NCBI GenBank assembly: GCA_965224205.1
Contig: CBDCYN010000029.1
Span: forward strand, 248,001-312,000
Length of the DNA: 64,000 nucleotides
From: CBDCYN01 sp965224205
Lineage (GTDB): Bacteria > Planctomycetota > Phycisphaerae > Phycisphaerales > Phycisphaeraceae
Reading direction: 5' to 3'
The notes under the pieces were generated by a model. That model was not told the DNA's origin. It saw only the letters and a program-made list of their open reading frames with translations, and searched no databases. Shown in pieces: positions 30,637-40,366 of this stretch (position 1 is the first letter of the stretch; each line of letters begins with the position of its first letter). The position numbers and the translations under genes are program-made.

Positions 30637-30725
30637 GGGTTTTGCTCCTAATGTAAGCAAGTCGGCATGTTTACATTAACCCACCATCAAATGATGGCCT
30701 AGCAATAGTCCTGTCGCACTTCAGT

Positions 30726-30864
30726 TAGAGCGTTTTCTAATTGCCTGTCTCGTCTCATGGCCAGCCGCGCGCGTCAGCAGGCGGGTTCTCTGCTGGCGCC
30801 CGACCCGCTGCCTCACGGTCGCGGCTGACGGCGGACGCGATACGTTCGTCGAGAAAACACTCTA
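30726..30864. mobile_element. MITE with IS630-like ends carrying a REP motif
   Basis: 139 bp bounded by TA, with ends TAGAGCGTTTTCT and complement of TAGAGTGTTTTCT. The first 11 bases match one end of the IS630-type element at 60625. Inside is CCCGCTGCCTCACGGTCGCG (30804-30823), a REP-like copy. Confidence 0.65.
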
Positions 30865-30870
30865 GAATTC

Positions 30871-30975
30871 ATTAGATCCATACCGAATGGAAATGTCGCG
30901 TGACTTGGATACGCGGCAAGAAATTTTTCGGTGTTCTATGCGTCCCCGACCCGGTGTTCCAGAACCCGATACGTT
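30871..30975. repeat. 110-bp outward-promoter repeat, copy C
   Basis: Carries the family core GGATACGCGGCAAGAAATTT and the CGACCCGGTG...GATACG right end. It is more diverged than other copies. Confidence 0.6.
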
Positions 30976-31066
30976 TACCCCTCTGGAGATCTCGACCGAA
31001 AGCAAGATTCGCTTCATCAGGGCGCGGCCCGCGACGGGATAGTGGGCGCCCCGTGAGCCGAAACAC

Positions 31067-31669
31067 CTAACCCTCCCGGGCCATCTGTTCCAAGGCAGCC
31101 TTCGGGCAGATGTGGTTGTGGATGTACTCGATCAGCCCGCTAGCGCCGCGGCGGATCCGCTGCTCGACCTTCTCGTCGAGGCAGCGGCCCTCGTCGTCGA
31201 AGACGTGATTCACCCCGGCGACAGAGACCGGGCCCGGCAGCACGACCGCGCCCACGTGCGAGCAGACACTGCGCAGGTGCTCCAGGGCCTTGATCGCCCC
31301 GATCTGCCCCGCCGCCACGCCCAGCAGTGCCACCGGTTTGCCCGAGATCACCGACGGGAACCCGAGGTTATCGATCACCAGCTTGATCACGCTGCTGTAG
31401 CTGCCGTGGTACTCCGGGGTCGCTAGCAAGACACCCGTGGCGTCGTTGACCGCCTGGTTGAGACGGTCGAGCGACGACCCATCGCCCGAAGCCTCCGCCC
31501 CGGGCAGGGGCAGCTCGATCTGCGCGGGGTCGAAAGCGCCCACGGCCACCCCGTCGTGCTTCTTGAACTCGTCGACCGCGAGCGCCATCGCTTTGGACGT
31601 ATGATTGCCCGGGCGGACGCTGCCAGAAATTGCCACGATCCGGATCGGGTGAGCATTCGTCTGATTCAT
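31067..31669 (-). CDS. NADPH-dependent FMN reductase family protein
   Basis: A 200-residue flavodoxin-like reductase. The FMN phosphate loop is AISGSVRPGNHTSKA near the start; LLATPEYHGSYSSVIKLVID and GKPVALLGVAAGQIGAIKAL are the other family blocks. Such enzymes reduce FMN, quinones, azo dyes or metals with NAD(P)H; the substrate is unknown. A half-copy of the outward-promoter repeat lies 50 bases upstream in the right orientation and may supply the promoter. It is a single-gene unit. Confidence 0.88.
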   Translation of the reverse strand: MNQTNAHPIRIVAISGSVRPGNHTSKAMALAVDEFKKHDGVAVGAFDPAQIELPLPGAEASGDGSSLDRLNQAVNDATGVLLATPEYHGSYSSVIKLVIDNLGFPSVISGKPVALLGVAAGQIGAIKALEHLRSVCSHVGAVVLPGPVSVAGVNHVFDDEGRCLDEKVEQRIRRGASGLIEYIHNHICPKAALEQMAREG

Positions 31670-31717
31670 CGCTTATTCTTCCTTGGAGCCGGTGGATGGT
31701 TATGGATCGATTCAGTC

Positions 31718-31752
31718 ATATATCCGTGGGGTATCATTTTACCGCGTCGAGG
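31718..31752 (-). repeat. Half-copy of the outward-promoter repeat upstream of the FMN reductase gene
   Basis: On the minus strand GACGCGGTAAAATGATACCC then the palindrome ATACCC-CAC-GGATAT (31720-31734). It points at the gene starting at 31669. Confidence 0.65.
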
Positions 31753-31848
31753 ATGAGTTTGACCCCGGGAGTCTCCCCGCCGCGTACACCCATGACCCCG
31801 TAAACTCGATCGGGATGGATATAGAGATGATAGCAATTACCCCGTGCC

Positions 31849-32595
31849 ATGGGTTATGATCTGACGCTGATTCTGGCACGAAGCGGGCACCGGACGCGTA
31901 AGCCGCGGGCAGCCTGGTCGCGGTTGGAGAAAAAAAAAGACCTCAAAGACGCCATGAATGAACTCAATCGATACCAGAAAGGAGACGTGATCGTCCACCG
32001 CCGTCGCCCAGAGTGGGGGCACGGGGTCGTCGATCAGGTCACCGCGATCAAGCACGACGGCCGGCAGGCCCAGCGCCTCGTCGTCCGCTTCGTTCACCAC
32101 GGCCGGGTCACGCTCAACACCGCCATCGCCCCGGTAGCGCCCAAGGGCTCGCCCAACCGTACACCCGATCCCGGCTCGCTACTCGTAGCCGAAGAAGACC
32201 AGCCGCGGTTCCGACAAGAACAGGACCTCAAGCAGCTCGCGTCGCTGCCGGAACCGATGACCGACCCGTTCGCGTCCCTGCCGTCGCGTCTACGGGCTAC
32301 GCTCGACAGTTACCGTTTCAGCGCTGAACCCCATCACGCGTGCAACCCACGCGACCCCAAGCGGCTCATCGGCTGGGCCATCAGCCAAACCCATACCGAG
32401 GACCCCCTAAGCCACTTCACTCGTCAGCAGCTCGAACAGGCCTATGGACGCTTCGCCCGTGACCGAGATGCTCACTTGATCCAGCTCGTACAACTAGCGA
32501 AAAAACAGGGGCACGCCGCCCAGCTTGAACACATCGCCGCCCAGCTCCGCGACAGCGTCGCCCGTGCCGCCCTGGCGGCAGCGATGAAACGATAA
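31849..32595 (+). CDS. DUF3553-like domain protein
   Basis: A 248-residue protein. Residues about 42-85 (YQKGDVIVHRRRPEWGHGVV ... RLVVRFVHHG) match the DUF3553-type beta-barrel seen at the end of some UvrD helicases. The C-terminal half is helical with DPLSHFTRQQLEQAYGRFAR and is not recognised. The start is uncertain: ATG at 31849 is first, but ATG at 31954 lies closer to the recognisable domain and avoids residues coded by repeat-like DNA. It could act with nucleic acids; that is inference. Confidence 0.65.
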   Translation: MGYDLTLILARSGHRTRKPRAAWSRLEKKKDLKDAMNELNRYQKGDVIVHRRRPEWGHGVVDQVTAIKHDGRQAQRLVVRFVHHGRVTLNTAIAPVAPKGSPNRTPDPGSLLVAEEDQPRFRQEQDLKQLASLPEPMTDPFASLPSRLRATLDSYRFSAEPHHACNPRDPKRLIGWAISQTHTEDPLSHFTRQQLEQAYGRFARDRDAHLIQLVQLAKKQGHAAQLEHIAAQLRDSVARAALAAAMKR

Positions 32596-32621
32596 CGCCG
32601 CGTCAACCCCTATGTCGGATA

Positions 32622-32730
32622 ATACCCATCCCGTATAAAATTGCGGCACGATCCGTGTACGCGGCAAGTCATTTCTCGAGGTCCAGCGCGTACCCGACGC
32701 GGTATTCTGATACGCGATGCGTATAAAATC
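32622..32730. repeat. 110-bp outward-promoter repeat, copy A, upstream of ligA
   Basis: Left end TACCCATCCCGTATAAAATT (facing left), core GTGTACGCGGCAAG, right end GACGCGGTATTCTGATACGC completing the palindrome ATACGC-GAT-GCGTAT (32710-32724). TATAAA at 32722 lies nine bases before the ligA ATG, so a leaderless transcript is possible. Confidence 0.75.
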
Positions 32731-32736
32731 ACGCCT

Positions 32737-34941
32737 ATGTCTGACGCTCAGAGAATCAACGATTTGCGTCGCCAGATCGACCGCCACAACCGGCTGTATT
32801 ACGTCGAGGCGGCGCCCGAGATCTCCGACCTGCGGTTCGATGAACTCCTGGCCGAGCTGGTCGCCCTTGAAGCCAAGCACCCCGGCCTAGTGACCCCCGA
32901 TTCCCCGACCCAGCGGGTGGGCGGCGAACCAATCGAAGGGTTCGAAACCGTCACGCATGCGACAGCGATGCTGAGCATCGATAACACGTACGACCGTGAT
33001 GAACTGATCGCGTGGCACAAGCGTGTGGTCAAGGGGCTGGGCCTCGAAAAAGAAGGATCGTTGTGGGCTGACCCCGATCGCTTCGCGTATGTCGTCGAGC
33101 CGAAGGTCGACGGCGTGGCGGTGAGCCTGCGGTACGAGCGTGGCCGGCTGGCCCAGGCGGCGACCCGCGGCGACGGGCGACGTGGCGACGACATCACCCA
33201 CAACGTGCGGACGATCCGGGCCGTCCCGCTAACCCTGCACGTAGACCCCGACACGGACGCGGCGATCGAGATCCCCGAGGTGTTAGAGGTCCGCGGTGAG
33301 GTGTTTATGCCCAGCGGCGAGTTCGAACGGATCAACCGCCAACGCCGGGACGACGGCTTGGACCTTTACGCCAACCCCCGCAACGTCACCGCCGGCACGC
33401 TTAAGCAGATCGACCCGCGCCAGGTCGCCAAGCGGAAGCTGCTGTTTTTCGCTCACGGCCGCGGCCAGGTCGAGCCGGATCGGTTCGAGACCTACAGCGG
33501 CTTCCTCGCTGCTCTGCGCGCCTGGGGGTTACCGACGAACCCACGGACCAAGCGGTGCCGGGGCATTGACGACGCGTGGGGGTTCATCGAAAACTTCGCC
33601 GCTCATCGAGCGGGCCTTGATTACGGGGTGGACGGGATGGTGATCAAGGTTGATCGGTTCGATCAACAACAACACCTGGGCACGACCTCCAAGAGTCCGC
33701 GGTGGTGCATCGCTTATAAATACGCTGCCGAGCAAGCCACCACAAAGCTGCTTAAGGTCGACTGGCAGGTCGGCAAATCGGGCCGGCTCACCCCGCGGGC
33801 GACGATGCAACCGGTGTTCCTCGCCGGGACCACGGTGCGGCATGCGTCGCTTCATAACCTCGGGGAACTGCGCAAGAAGGACGTCCACGCCGGGGATACG
33901 GTCGTGATCGAGAAGGCCGGTGAGATCATCCCGCAGGTGGTGCGCGTGGTCACCGAGGCCCGCACCGGTGACGCACGCCCGGTCGTCCCCCCGTCTCAGT
34001 GCCCGGTGTGCGGCGGGCCGATCGAGATCGAATACGACCAGGCTCGCAGTAAGCAGGTCAAGAGCTGGTCCGACCGGGTAGCTCAGTCGCCAGAGGAATC
34101 AGTTGACGATGTTGGACCTACCGGCTCGCCCGAAGCGCCCGCTCCATTGAGCGAACTCGACGAGACCGCCCGGTACTGCATCAACCCCGAGTGCCCCGCC
34201 CAATTCCGCGAGAAGCTGATCTGGTACGCAGCCCGCGGGCAGATGGACATCGACGGCTTGGGCGTGAAACTCATCGATCAGCTATTAGACCAAGGGCTCG
34301 TCCACCACTTCGCGGATCTATACCCACTGACCGTGGACCAACTAGCCGGCCTAGAACGAATGGCCGAGAAATCCGCCACGAACGTGGTCCAGGCTATCGA
34401 GCGGTCCAAGAAGCGCGGGTTGGCCAGGGTCTTGGCGTCGCTGGGGATCCGCCACATCGGCTCGGTCACGGCGCGTACCCTCGCGGGTCATTTCAAGGAT
34501 ATCGAAACACTGACCGCGGCGACCGTGGAACAGCTCCAAGAGGTGCCCGACGTCGGGCCAGCGGTCGCGGCGTCGCTGCATGCGTACCTGCACTCTGAGG
34601 TGGGGCAAGCCACCCTCGAGCTGCTGGACGACGCCGGGGTCGAGATGACCAGCCACCAGCAGGAACAAGCCCGCGCCACCCCGGATTCTGATTTCGCGAA
34701 CAAGACCGTCGTGCTCACCGGGACGCTCGAATCGTATACAAGGCCCCAGCTGACAGAAAAACTCCTTGGCCTCGGAGCGAAAGTCACCGGCGGTGTTTCA
34801 AAGAAAACCGATATCGTGATCGCCGGTGCCGATCCGGGCAGCAAGCTTGATAAAGCCCGGCGTTTGGGTGTGATGATCTGGGACGAAGCCCAGCTGCTTG
34901 AAGCGTTACGCTCGGCCACTCCCGATGAATCGACTCGGTAA
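32737..34941 (+). CDS. ligA: NAD-dependent DNA ligase
   Basis: A 734-residue ligase that seals nicks in replication and repair. Domains in order: Ia (IDRHNRLYYVEAAPEISD), adenylation domain with active-site Lys123 in KVDGVAV, OB fold (VFLAGTTVRHASLHN), zinc finger (CPVCGG ... CINPECP), helix-hairpin-helix region and a C-terminal BRCT domain (NKTVVLTGTLESYTRPQL). The two zinc-finger Cys pairs are separated by about 50 residues instead of the usual 15 or so, through an acidic low-complexity insert. ATG at 32737 gives the normal N-terminus; frame upstream belongs to the repeat. The promoter probably lies in that repeat. Confidence 0.97.
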   Translation: MSDAQRINDLRRQIDRHNRLYYVEAAPEISDLRFDELLAELVALEAKHPGLVTPDSPTQRVGGEPIEGFETVTHATAMLSIDNTYDRDELIAWHKRVVKGLGLEKEGSLWADPDRFAYVVEPKVDGVAVSLRYERGRLAQAATRGDGRRGDDITHNVRTIRAVPLTLHVDPDTDAAIEIPEVLEVRGEVFMPSGEFERINRQRRDDGLDLYANPRNVTAGTLKQIDPRQVAKRKLLFFAHGRGQVEPDRFETYSGFLAALRAWGLPTNPRTKRCRGIDDAWGFIENFAAHRAGLDYGVDGMVIKVDRFDQQQHLGTTSKSPRWCIAYKYAAEQATTKLLKVDWQVGKSGRLTPRATMQPVFLAGTTVRHASLHNLGELRKKDVHAGDTVVIEKAGEIIPQVVRVVTEARTGDARPVVPPSQCPVCGGPIEIEYDQARSKQVKSWSDRVAQSPEESVDDVGPTGSPEAPAPLSELDETARYCINPECPAQFREKLIWYAARGQMDIDGLGVKLIDQLLDQGLVHHFADLYPLTVDQLAGLERMAEKSATNVVQAIERSKKRGLARVLASLGIRHIGSVTARTLAGHFKDIETLTAATVEQLQEVPDVGPAVAASLHAYLHSEVGQATLELLDDAGVEMTSHQQEQARATPDSDFANKTVVLTGTLESYTRPQLTEKLLGLGAKVTGGVSKKTDIVIAGADPGSKLDKARRLGVMIWDEAQLLEALRSATPDESTR

Positions 34942-35016
34942 CCCAAGAGAGTAGCCCCCTATAATGCTGCATTTGTGTGCGTGCCCGTTGTCCCACGAAC
35001 TAAAGAATCTCTTGTG

Positions 35017-35616
35017 ATGATCCGCCCCGCTCAGATCCCGGATATCCCTTTGGTGAGCCAGATCATCACCGACTGCGCCGAGCGCGGGTTGATGCTGCAC
35101 CGATCGTGGTCGTTTCTGTATGAGCACACCCGGGATTTTTACGTAGCCATCGAGGACGACCGGGTCGTGGGCGTGTGCGGGCTGAGCATCGTGTGGGCGA
35201 ACCTCGCGGAGGTGTACTCCCTAGCGGTGGTGGCCTCGCACCGGGGCCGGGGCATCGGCAAACGGCTGGTCGAGGCGTGCGTCGACAACGCAAAAGAACT
35301 GGCGATCCCCCGGCTGATGACGCTGACCTACGAGCAGGCGTTTTTTTCGTCGTGCGGGTTCGAGGTCGTCGACCGCCAGAAGCTGCCGCTGAAAGTATGG
35401 AGCGAGTGTTTGCGGTGTTCGCGGAATCAAGCGTGTGACGAGATCGCGATGGTGCGGGTGTTGTCCGATGTGCCTGCGCCAGCGGCGCCCCAGCCCGCCA
35501 CCCCGGCGGAGGGTCGCTACGTCGTGCCGGTGCCGCTGTCGATCCAGCCCCGCCGCGTCGATCGCCGACCGGTCATGGACCCGGGTCCTAACGCGCCCGA
35601 CGCTCACCGGCGGTGA
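35017..35616 (+). CDS. GNAT N-acetyltransferase of the ArgA-like group
   Basis: A 199-residue acetyltransferase. The CoA-binding block is VYSLAVVASHRGRGIGKRLV, and the later KVWSECLRCSRNQACDEIAM matches the tail of stand-alone N-acetylglutamate synthase-like enzymes, with three cysteines. A role in the first step of arginine synthesis is possible. ATG at 35017 starts directly at the domain (MIRPAQIPDIP). The last 50 residues are proline-rich and likely disordered. It follows ligA by 75 bases. Confidence 0.78.
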   Translation: MIRPAQIPDIPLVSQIITDCAERGLMLHRSWSFLYEHTRDFYVAIEDDRVVGVCGLSIVWANLAEVYSLAVVASHRGRGIGKRLVEACVDNAKELAIPRLMTLTYEQAFFSSCGFEVVDRQKLPLKVWSECLRCSRNQACDEIAMVRVLSDVPAPAAPQPATPAEGRYVVPVPLSIQPRRVDRRPVMDPGPNAPDAHRR

Positions 35617-35623
35617 ACCGTCT

Positions 35624-35744
35624 TATCGATGGGTATACCGAGCCCGGATGAAACGACGGCATGGCCTGTGTACGCGGCAAGGAAATTCCCGAAGTCAACA
35701 GCGTAATCGACGCGGTAATTTGATATGCGATGCGTATATAATCC
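35624..35744. repeat. 110-bp outward-promoter repeat, copy B, upstream of mfd
   Basis: Left end GATGGGTATACCGAGCCCGG, core CTGTGTACGCGGCAAGGAAA, right end GACGCGGTAATTTGATATGC completing ATATGC-GAT-GCGTAT (35723-35737) and then ATAATCC. A TATAAT box overlaps the palindrome, 138 bases ahead of mfd. Confidence 0.75.
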
Positions 35745-35875
35745 TCGGTTTTTCACGGGCGACCGGCACCCATGATGACCTACCGTCCTCGTGAGCGTTA
35801 ACCCCACGTGAATCACGTGGGGCGAAGAAGACCCAAGGATGCAATCGTCGCCTTGCACCTCGATCGAAGCATCAA

Positions 35876-38800
35876 GTGAACGAACCAACCGTCACTCAAA
35901 CTTGGCTAGACGATTTCATCGAATCGCAAGCGGTCCGTGCCGTGGCTCAACACGTTGCGGACGGTGCTCAATCCGTCGCACGCGGCAGTTTCGGGTCGAG
36001 CACGAGCCTGCTGGCCGGGGCGTTGGCGGTTCACACGAACCGGCCGGTCCTGCTGGTCGTCGCCCATGTCGACGAAGCCGAGGAGGCGGTCAATGACCTG
36101 GAATGGTTTGCCGCAGGCGGCCGTGAATTCGCGTGTCACCACCTCGTGGCGCTGGAGGTGCTGCCGGGTGAGACCGGGGTGAACCTGGATCTGCTGGCCA
36201 AGCGATTGGAGGTCGTGGAGAAGATCGATGCATTGCGGGCGGCGTCCCCCGGTGACCGTTCGCCCAGCGTCGTGGTGGCGCCGATCCAGGCTTTGATGCA
36301 AGCGGTGCCCCGGCCCGAGGCGGTTAGCGATCTAACCCTGACGATCCAGAAAAGGTCAGGATCTACCTCAAGGCAGGCTGATCGATTGGCTTACGGACGC
36401 CGGGTATCAGCGTGCCGACACGATCGAGCAGCCCGGGGATTTCGCGGTACGCGGCGGGATCGTCGACCTATTCCCCCCGGCGCTAACCGGGGCGGGGGAA
36501 ACCGACGCGGGCGTGCGACTCGACTACTTTGGGGACGAGGTCGAGTCGATCACGCGGATCAACCCGGACACCCTCGGCTCGGGCACGCCGCTCGACCGCT
36601 TGCAATTGATCGGGGCCACGGCGGACCAGCTGCTATCCGAGGATCGCACCACATCGTTCTTGACCAACACCCTCGTGGTCCTCCACGAAATGCTCGAACT
36701 CGCCGAGCAGGCTAGGGGGTACTACGAACGGCTCACCGACCCCCGCGGGGTGCTGTCGCCACCGACGGTCTTTAAGAATCTCACGGCGATGGTCCACGTC
36801 CAGGTCAATCAATACACGGCGATCCAAGGCAACCAGCCCCCGATCGACCTGCCCGTGACACCGTTGGTTTCATTCGATCGCAGCGCCGCCGGAGCCGTGA
36901 CCGAACTGGCGGGGTTAGCGACGGGGCAAACCCAACAAGCAGGTCGATCCGCGTCATCGCCGCTGTCACCGCGTGACCGGGTCGTCGTGCTCTGTAGCCA
37001 GCCCGCGGAGCGTGATCGTCTCATCGAATTAATCCGGGAGCACACCCCGGGTGCCGAACCTTCGATCCAGATTGAAGTCGGCTACCTCCATCGTGGGTTC
37101 GTCTGGGGCGATGAAGACGGTGGCAAGCTGCACCTCGTACCCCATCACGAATTATTCCACCGTTACCAGACGCGCCGCCGACGCCCGATGCGTTTGATCT
37201 CACCGGCCAGTTCCGAAGCGAGCCGAGCTACTGACGCGTTCCTTGACCTCGACGTGGGAGACTATGTGGTCCACGTCGAGCACGGCATCGCCCGGTTCGT
37301 GGGTCTGCGTGCGATGAAACGACGCGGCAAGCTCGGCGGCAGCGAAGATTTCCTCACCCTCGAGTTCGCTAATCAGGCGTTGCTTCACGTGCCCGCGGCT
37401 CAGATCGACCTGGTGCAGCGGTATATCGGGGGGTTCCACGGCAATCCACCGTTGAGCACGCTGGGGGGTAAACGGTGGTCGAAGCAGAAGCAGCAGGTGG
37501 CTGAGGCGGTGCGCGACCTGGCCGCGGAGATGCTGAGGATCCAGGCGGCCAGGGCCAGCCTCCCGGGTGTGCGCTACCCCCCGGATACCGCGTGGCAGAA
37601 GGAATTCGAAGCCGAGTTCCCCTACGACGAGACCCCCGACCAACTGGCGGCGATCGGTGAGGTCAAAAAAAGCCTCTCGGATGAGCAGCCGATGGACCGG
37701 CTGATCTGCGGCGACGTCGGGTTCGGGAAGACCGAGGTCGCGATCCGGGCTGCGTTCAAGGTCGTCGAGTACGGCAAGCAGGTGGCGGTGCTGGTGCCCA
37801 CGACGGTGTTGGCTGAGCAGCATGAACGCACGTTCCGCCAGCGCATAGCTGACTACCCGTTCCGGGTCGAATCCGTAAGCCGGTTCAAGACCGCGGCCCA
37901 GGCCTCGGCGGTGTTGAAGGATCTAGCCCAAGGGCGGGTCGACATCATCATCGGCACGCACCGATTGCTTTCCAAAGACGTCAAGTTTGCGGACCTGGGG
38001 CTCGTGATCGTCGACGAGGAGCAGCGGTTCGGAGTGGGGCACAAGCAGAAGCTGCTGGCGCTGCGGCTAACGGTCGATGTCTTGACCCTAAGCGCTACAC
38101 CGATCCCGCGCACGCTGCACATGTCGATGCTGGGGCTGCGTGACATCAGCTCGCTGTCGACGCCGCCGATCGACCGCCGGGCGGTGGTGACCGACGTGAT
38201 CGCGTACAACGAAAACCGGATCAAGGACGCGGTCTACCGGGAACTCAACCGTGACGGGCAGGTGTTCTTTGTCCATAACCGGGTGCACAGCATTCAGGGG
38301 GTCGCTGACGATCTCAAGGTGTTGGTGCCCGATGCACGGATCATCATCGGCCACGGTCAGATGCCCGCCAAACAGCTTGAGCAGGTGATGCTGCGGTTCA
38401 TGCGTCGCGAGGCGGACGTGTTGGTGTGCACGACGATCATCGAATCGGGGATCGACATCCCCACGGCCAACACGATTTTTATCGATCAGGCTGACCACTT
38501 CGGCCTTGCCGACCTCCACCAGCTACGGGGTCGTGTGGGGCGGTACAAGCACCGGGCGTACTGCTACCTGCTTTTGCCCAAAGACCGGCCGGTGACCGAC
38601 ACGGCGGCGCGTCGGCTCAAGGCCCTGGAGCAGTACTCGATGCTCGGGGCGGGGTTCAAGATCGCGATGCGTGACTTGGAGATCCGCGGGGCGGGCAACA
38701 TCCTCGGGCCCCAGCAATCGGGTCACATCGCCGCGGTCGGGTACGAGATGTACTGCCAGCTGCTGGATCGTGCTGCGCGGAACTTGCGTCATGAGCAGAT

Positions 38801-39248
38801 CATCGAGCCAGCCCATACCCACTTGGAGCTGCCGGTGTCTGGGTACCTGCCGAAACGGTATATCAGCTCGGTGAAGTTGCGGATCGACGCGTACCGGCGG
38901 TTGAGCCGTGCGGCGACCCTCAAAGAGTACGAGGCGGTGTGTCGCGATATCACCGCGGCGTTCGGATCGCCGCCACCGCCGCCGGCCCAGCACCTGTTCG
39001 ACCTCACGCAGCTGCGTATCGCGGCCAGCACGCTGGAGATCGATACCCTGCGCCTTGATGGCCCTGACCTGATCTTCCTCACCCGCAAACCCTTGCGGCT
39101 CGAGCCGTTGCTTAAAGATGCACCGGGGCGAGTGACCGTGCTCGACGAGCGGACGGTCTATTACCGACCCCCGGCGAACTATCTCGAACCGCCCACGCTT
39201 CTGGCGGTATTGCGGAAGGTGCTGATAAAAACGCCGAGTGTAGTATAA
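35876..39248 (+). CDS. mfd: Transcription-repair coupling factor Mfd, with a frameshift
   Basis: Mfd pushes stalled RNA polymerase off DNA and recruits UvrA. Read with one base removed, the gene encodes about 1123 residues, normal for the family: UvrB-like module, RNA-polymerase binding domain (GDYVVHVEHGIARFVGL), translocase motifs GDVGFGKTEV, VDEEQRFGV, TIIESGIDIP and RGRVGR, and the C-terminal inhibitory domain. The frame breaks near residue 158 at AAAA (36350-36353): LTIQK should continue with GQDLPQGRLIDWL, which is found in the +1 frame. Either a real mutation, slippage, or a sequencing error. If real, only the part from about 36513 on could be made separately. The start is GTG with no strong ribosome site. 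Confidence 0.9.
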
Positions 39249-39313
39249 GTGAATGAAAAATAAAAACTTAAACTTTGTATTTAAAAAATTTTGCGAAAAA
39301 AACTAAAAATAAC

Positions 39314-39342
39314 TTGAACTCATATCCCGGTTTGGTTAGGAT
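39314..39342 (+). promoter_or_regulatory. Sigma-70-type promoter for a PEP-CTERM gene
   Basis: TTGAAC (39314-39319), 17 bases, TAGGAT (39337-39342), followed by a leader of about 80 bases. Confidence 0.6.
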
Positions 39343-39428
39343 GATACCGCGTTCTAGCAATAGGACGTATGATTTAAAGGGTTTGAGTAAGAGATCATTC
39401 ACTGTTTTTCACTTGAAGGAGATGATTG

Positions 39429-40094
39429 ATGCGGAGTTCACTGTTGTTGTGTATGTGTGGTGGAGTAGCTGCGGGTGCTATGGCTTTACAACCAGCCCAC
39501 GCGGAGTCACTCGCTTTCGACGTATTTTCAAAGATCACCGGGGACAGTGCGGACGCTACGGTGCACGTGATCGTTGATGACGAAACGGAACCCGGTAAGC
39601 TGAAGGTGACAGCTGAGATCGTCAGCCCCCTGGCTGATATTCGAGGGCTGTTCTTCCACGTCTCTGATGAATCGTTGTTAGGCGGGCTGAGTGTATCGGG
39701 TGACGATGTAACCGATTCTCGGTTCTCGGCCAACGCTGTCGACGACCTGGGCCAAGGCGCCAATGTGCAGGGCGGGGGCGCGGTGAACCCGGGGCCGTTC
39801 GACCTGGGCGTGGAGATCGGCGGGCCGGGGCTCGGCGGTGGCGATGACATTATGATGACGATGTTTACGCTGACTCATGACAGCGAGGCGTTGACGGTCG
39901 ATTTCTTAGCTGAGCAAGCCATCGGTGTGCGTCTGACCAGTGTTGGTTTCGACGGTGCCCGCGATGGTAGCAGCAAGTTGACGGGCCTTGTACCGCCACC
40001 GACGGGAGTTCCGATTCCCGAACCGGCGTCGGCGGCGTTGCTCGTGGCTGGCCTGGGGTGCGTGCTGGGATCCCAGCGCGGACAGCGGGCTTAA
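39429..40094 (+). CDS. PEP-CTERM sorting domain protein
   Basis: A 221-residue exported protein with signal peptide (MRSSLLLCMCGGVAAGAMAL, cut after AHA), a beta-rich domain with acidic glycine-rich stretches, and the C-terminal sorting signal IPEPASAALLVAGLGCVLGS ending in QRGQRA. AAGGAG lies seven bases before ATG 39429. It has its own promoter and a strong terminator. The function is unknown; it is expected to be surface-anchored by an exosortase coded elsewhere. Confidence 0.85.
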   Translation: MRSSLLLCMCGGVAAGAMALQPAHAESLAFDVFSKITGDSADATVHVIVDDETEPGKLKVTAEIVSPLADIRGLFFHVSDESLLGGLSVSGDDVTDSRFSANAVDDLGQGANVQGGGAVNPGPFDLGVEIGGPGLGGGDDIMMTMFTLTHDSEALTVDFLAEQAIGVRLTSVGFDGARDGSSKLTGLVPPPTGVPIPEPASAALLVAGLGCVLGSQRGQRA

Positions 40095-40184
40095 TAGGAA
40101 TGCGAGTTTCGTCGAGGCGCATGGCGCCTCCCAAGATTTGACTCTAATTGAGATTTAGCAACCTTTAGGGTTGAATCAACATAT

Positions 40185-40228
40185 GTTGGATCGCGTGTAT
40201 TGACACGCGATCCAACTTTTTTTTTTTT
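40185..40228 (+). terminator. Strong rho-independent terminator
   Basis: GTTGGATCGCGTGT pairs perfectly with ACACGCGATCCAAC around a 4-base loop, followed by twelve T. Confidence 0.95.
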
Positions 40229-40366
40229 AGGGAGGGAGTAGTCCCGCATGGGCAAGTATCGATTGTTTCTTTGGCTGCGGCCTGCCAGTTAGAGTCTCTT
40301 CGGAAACAATCTGCCCTTATCTGTGCAGGGCTACCTCATTTTTATCTCTTCATGTTCAAAATTTTC

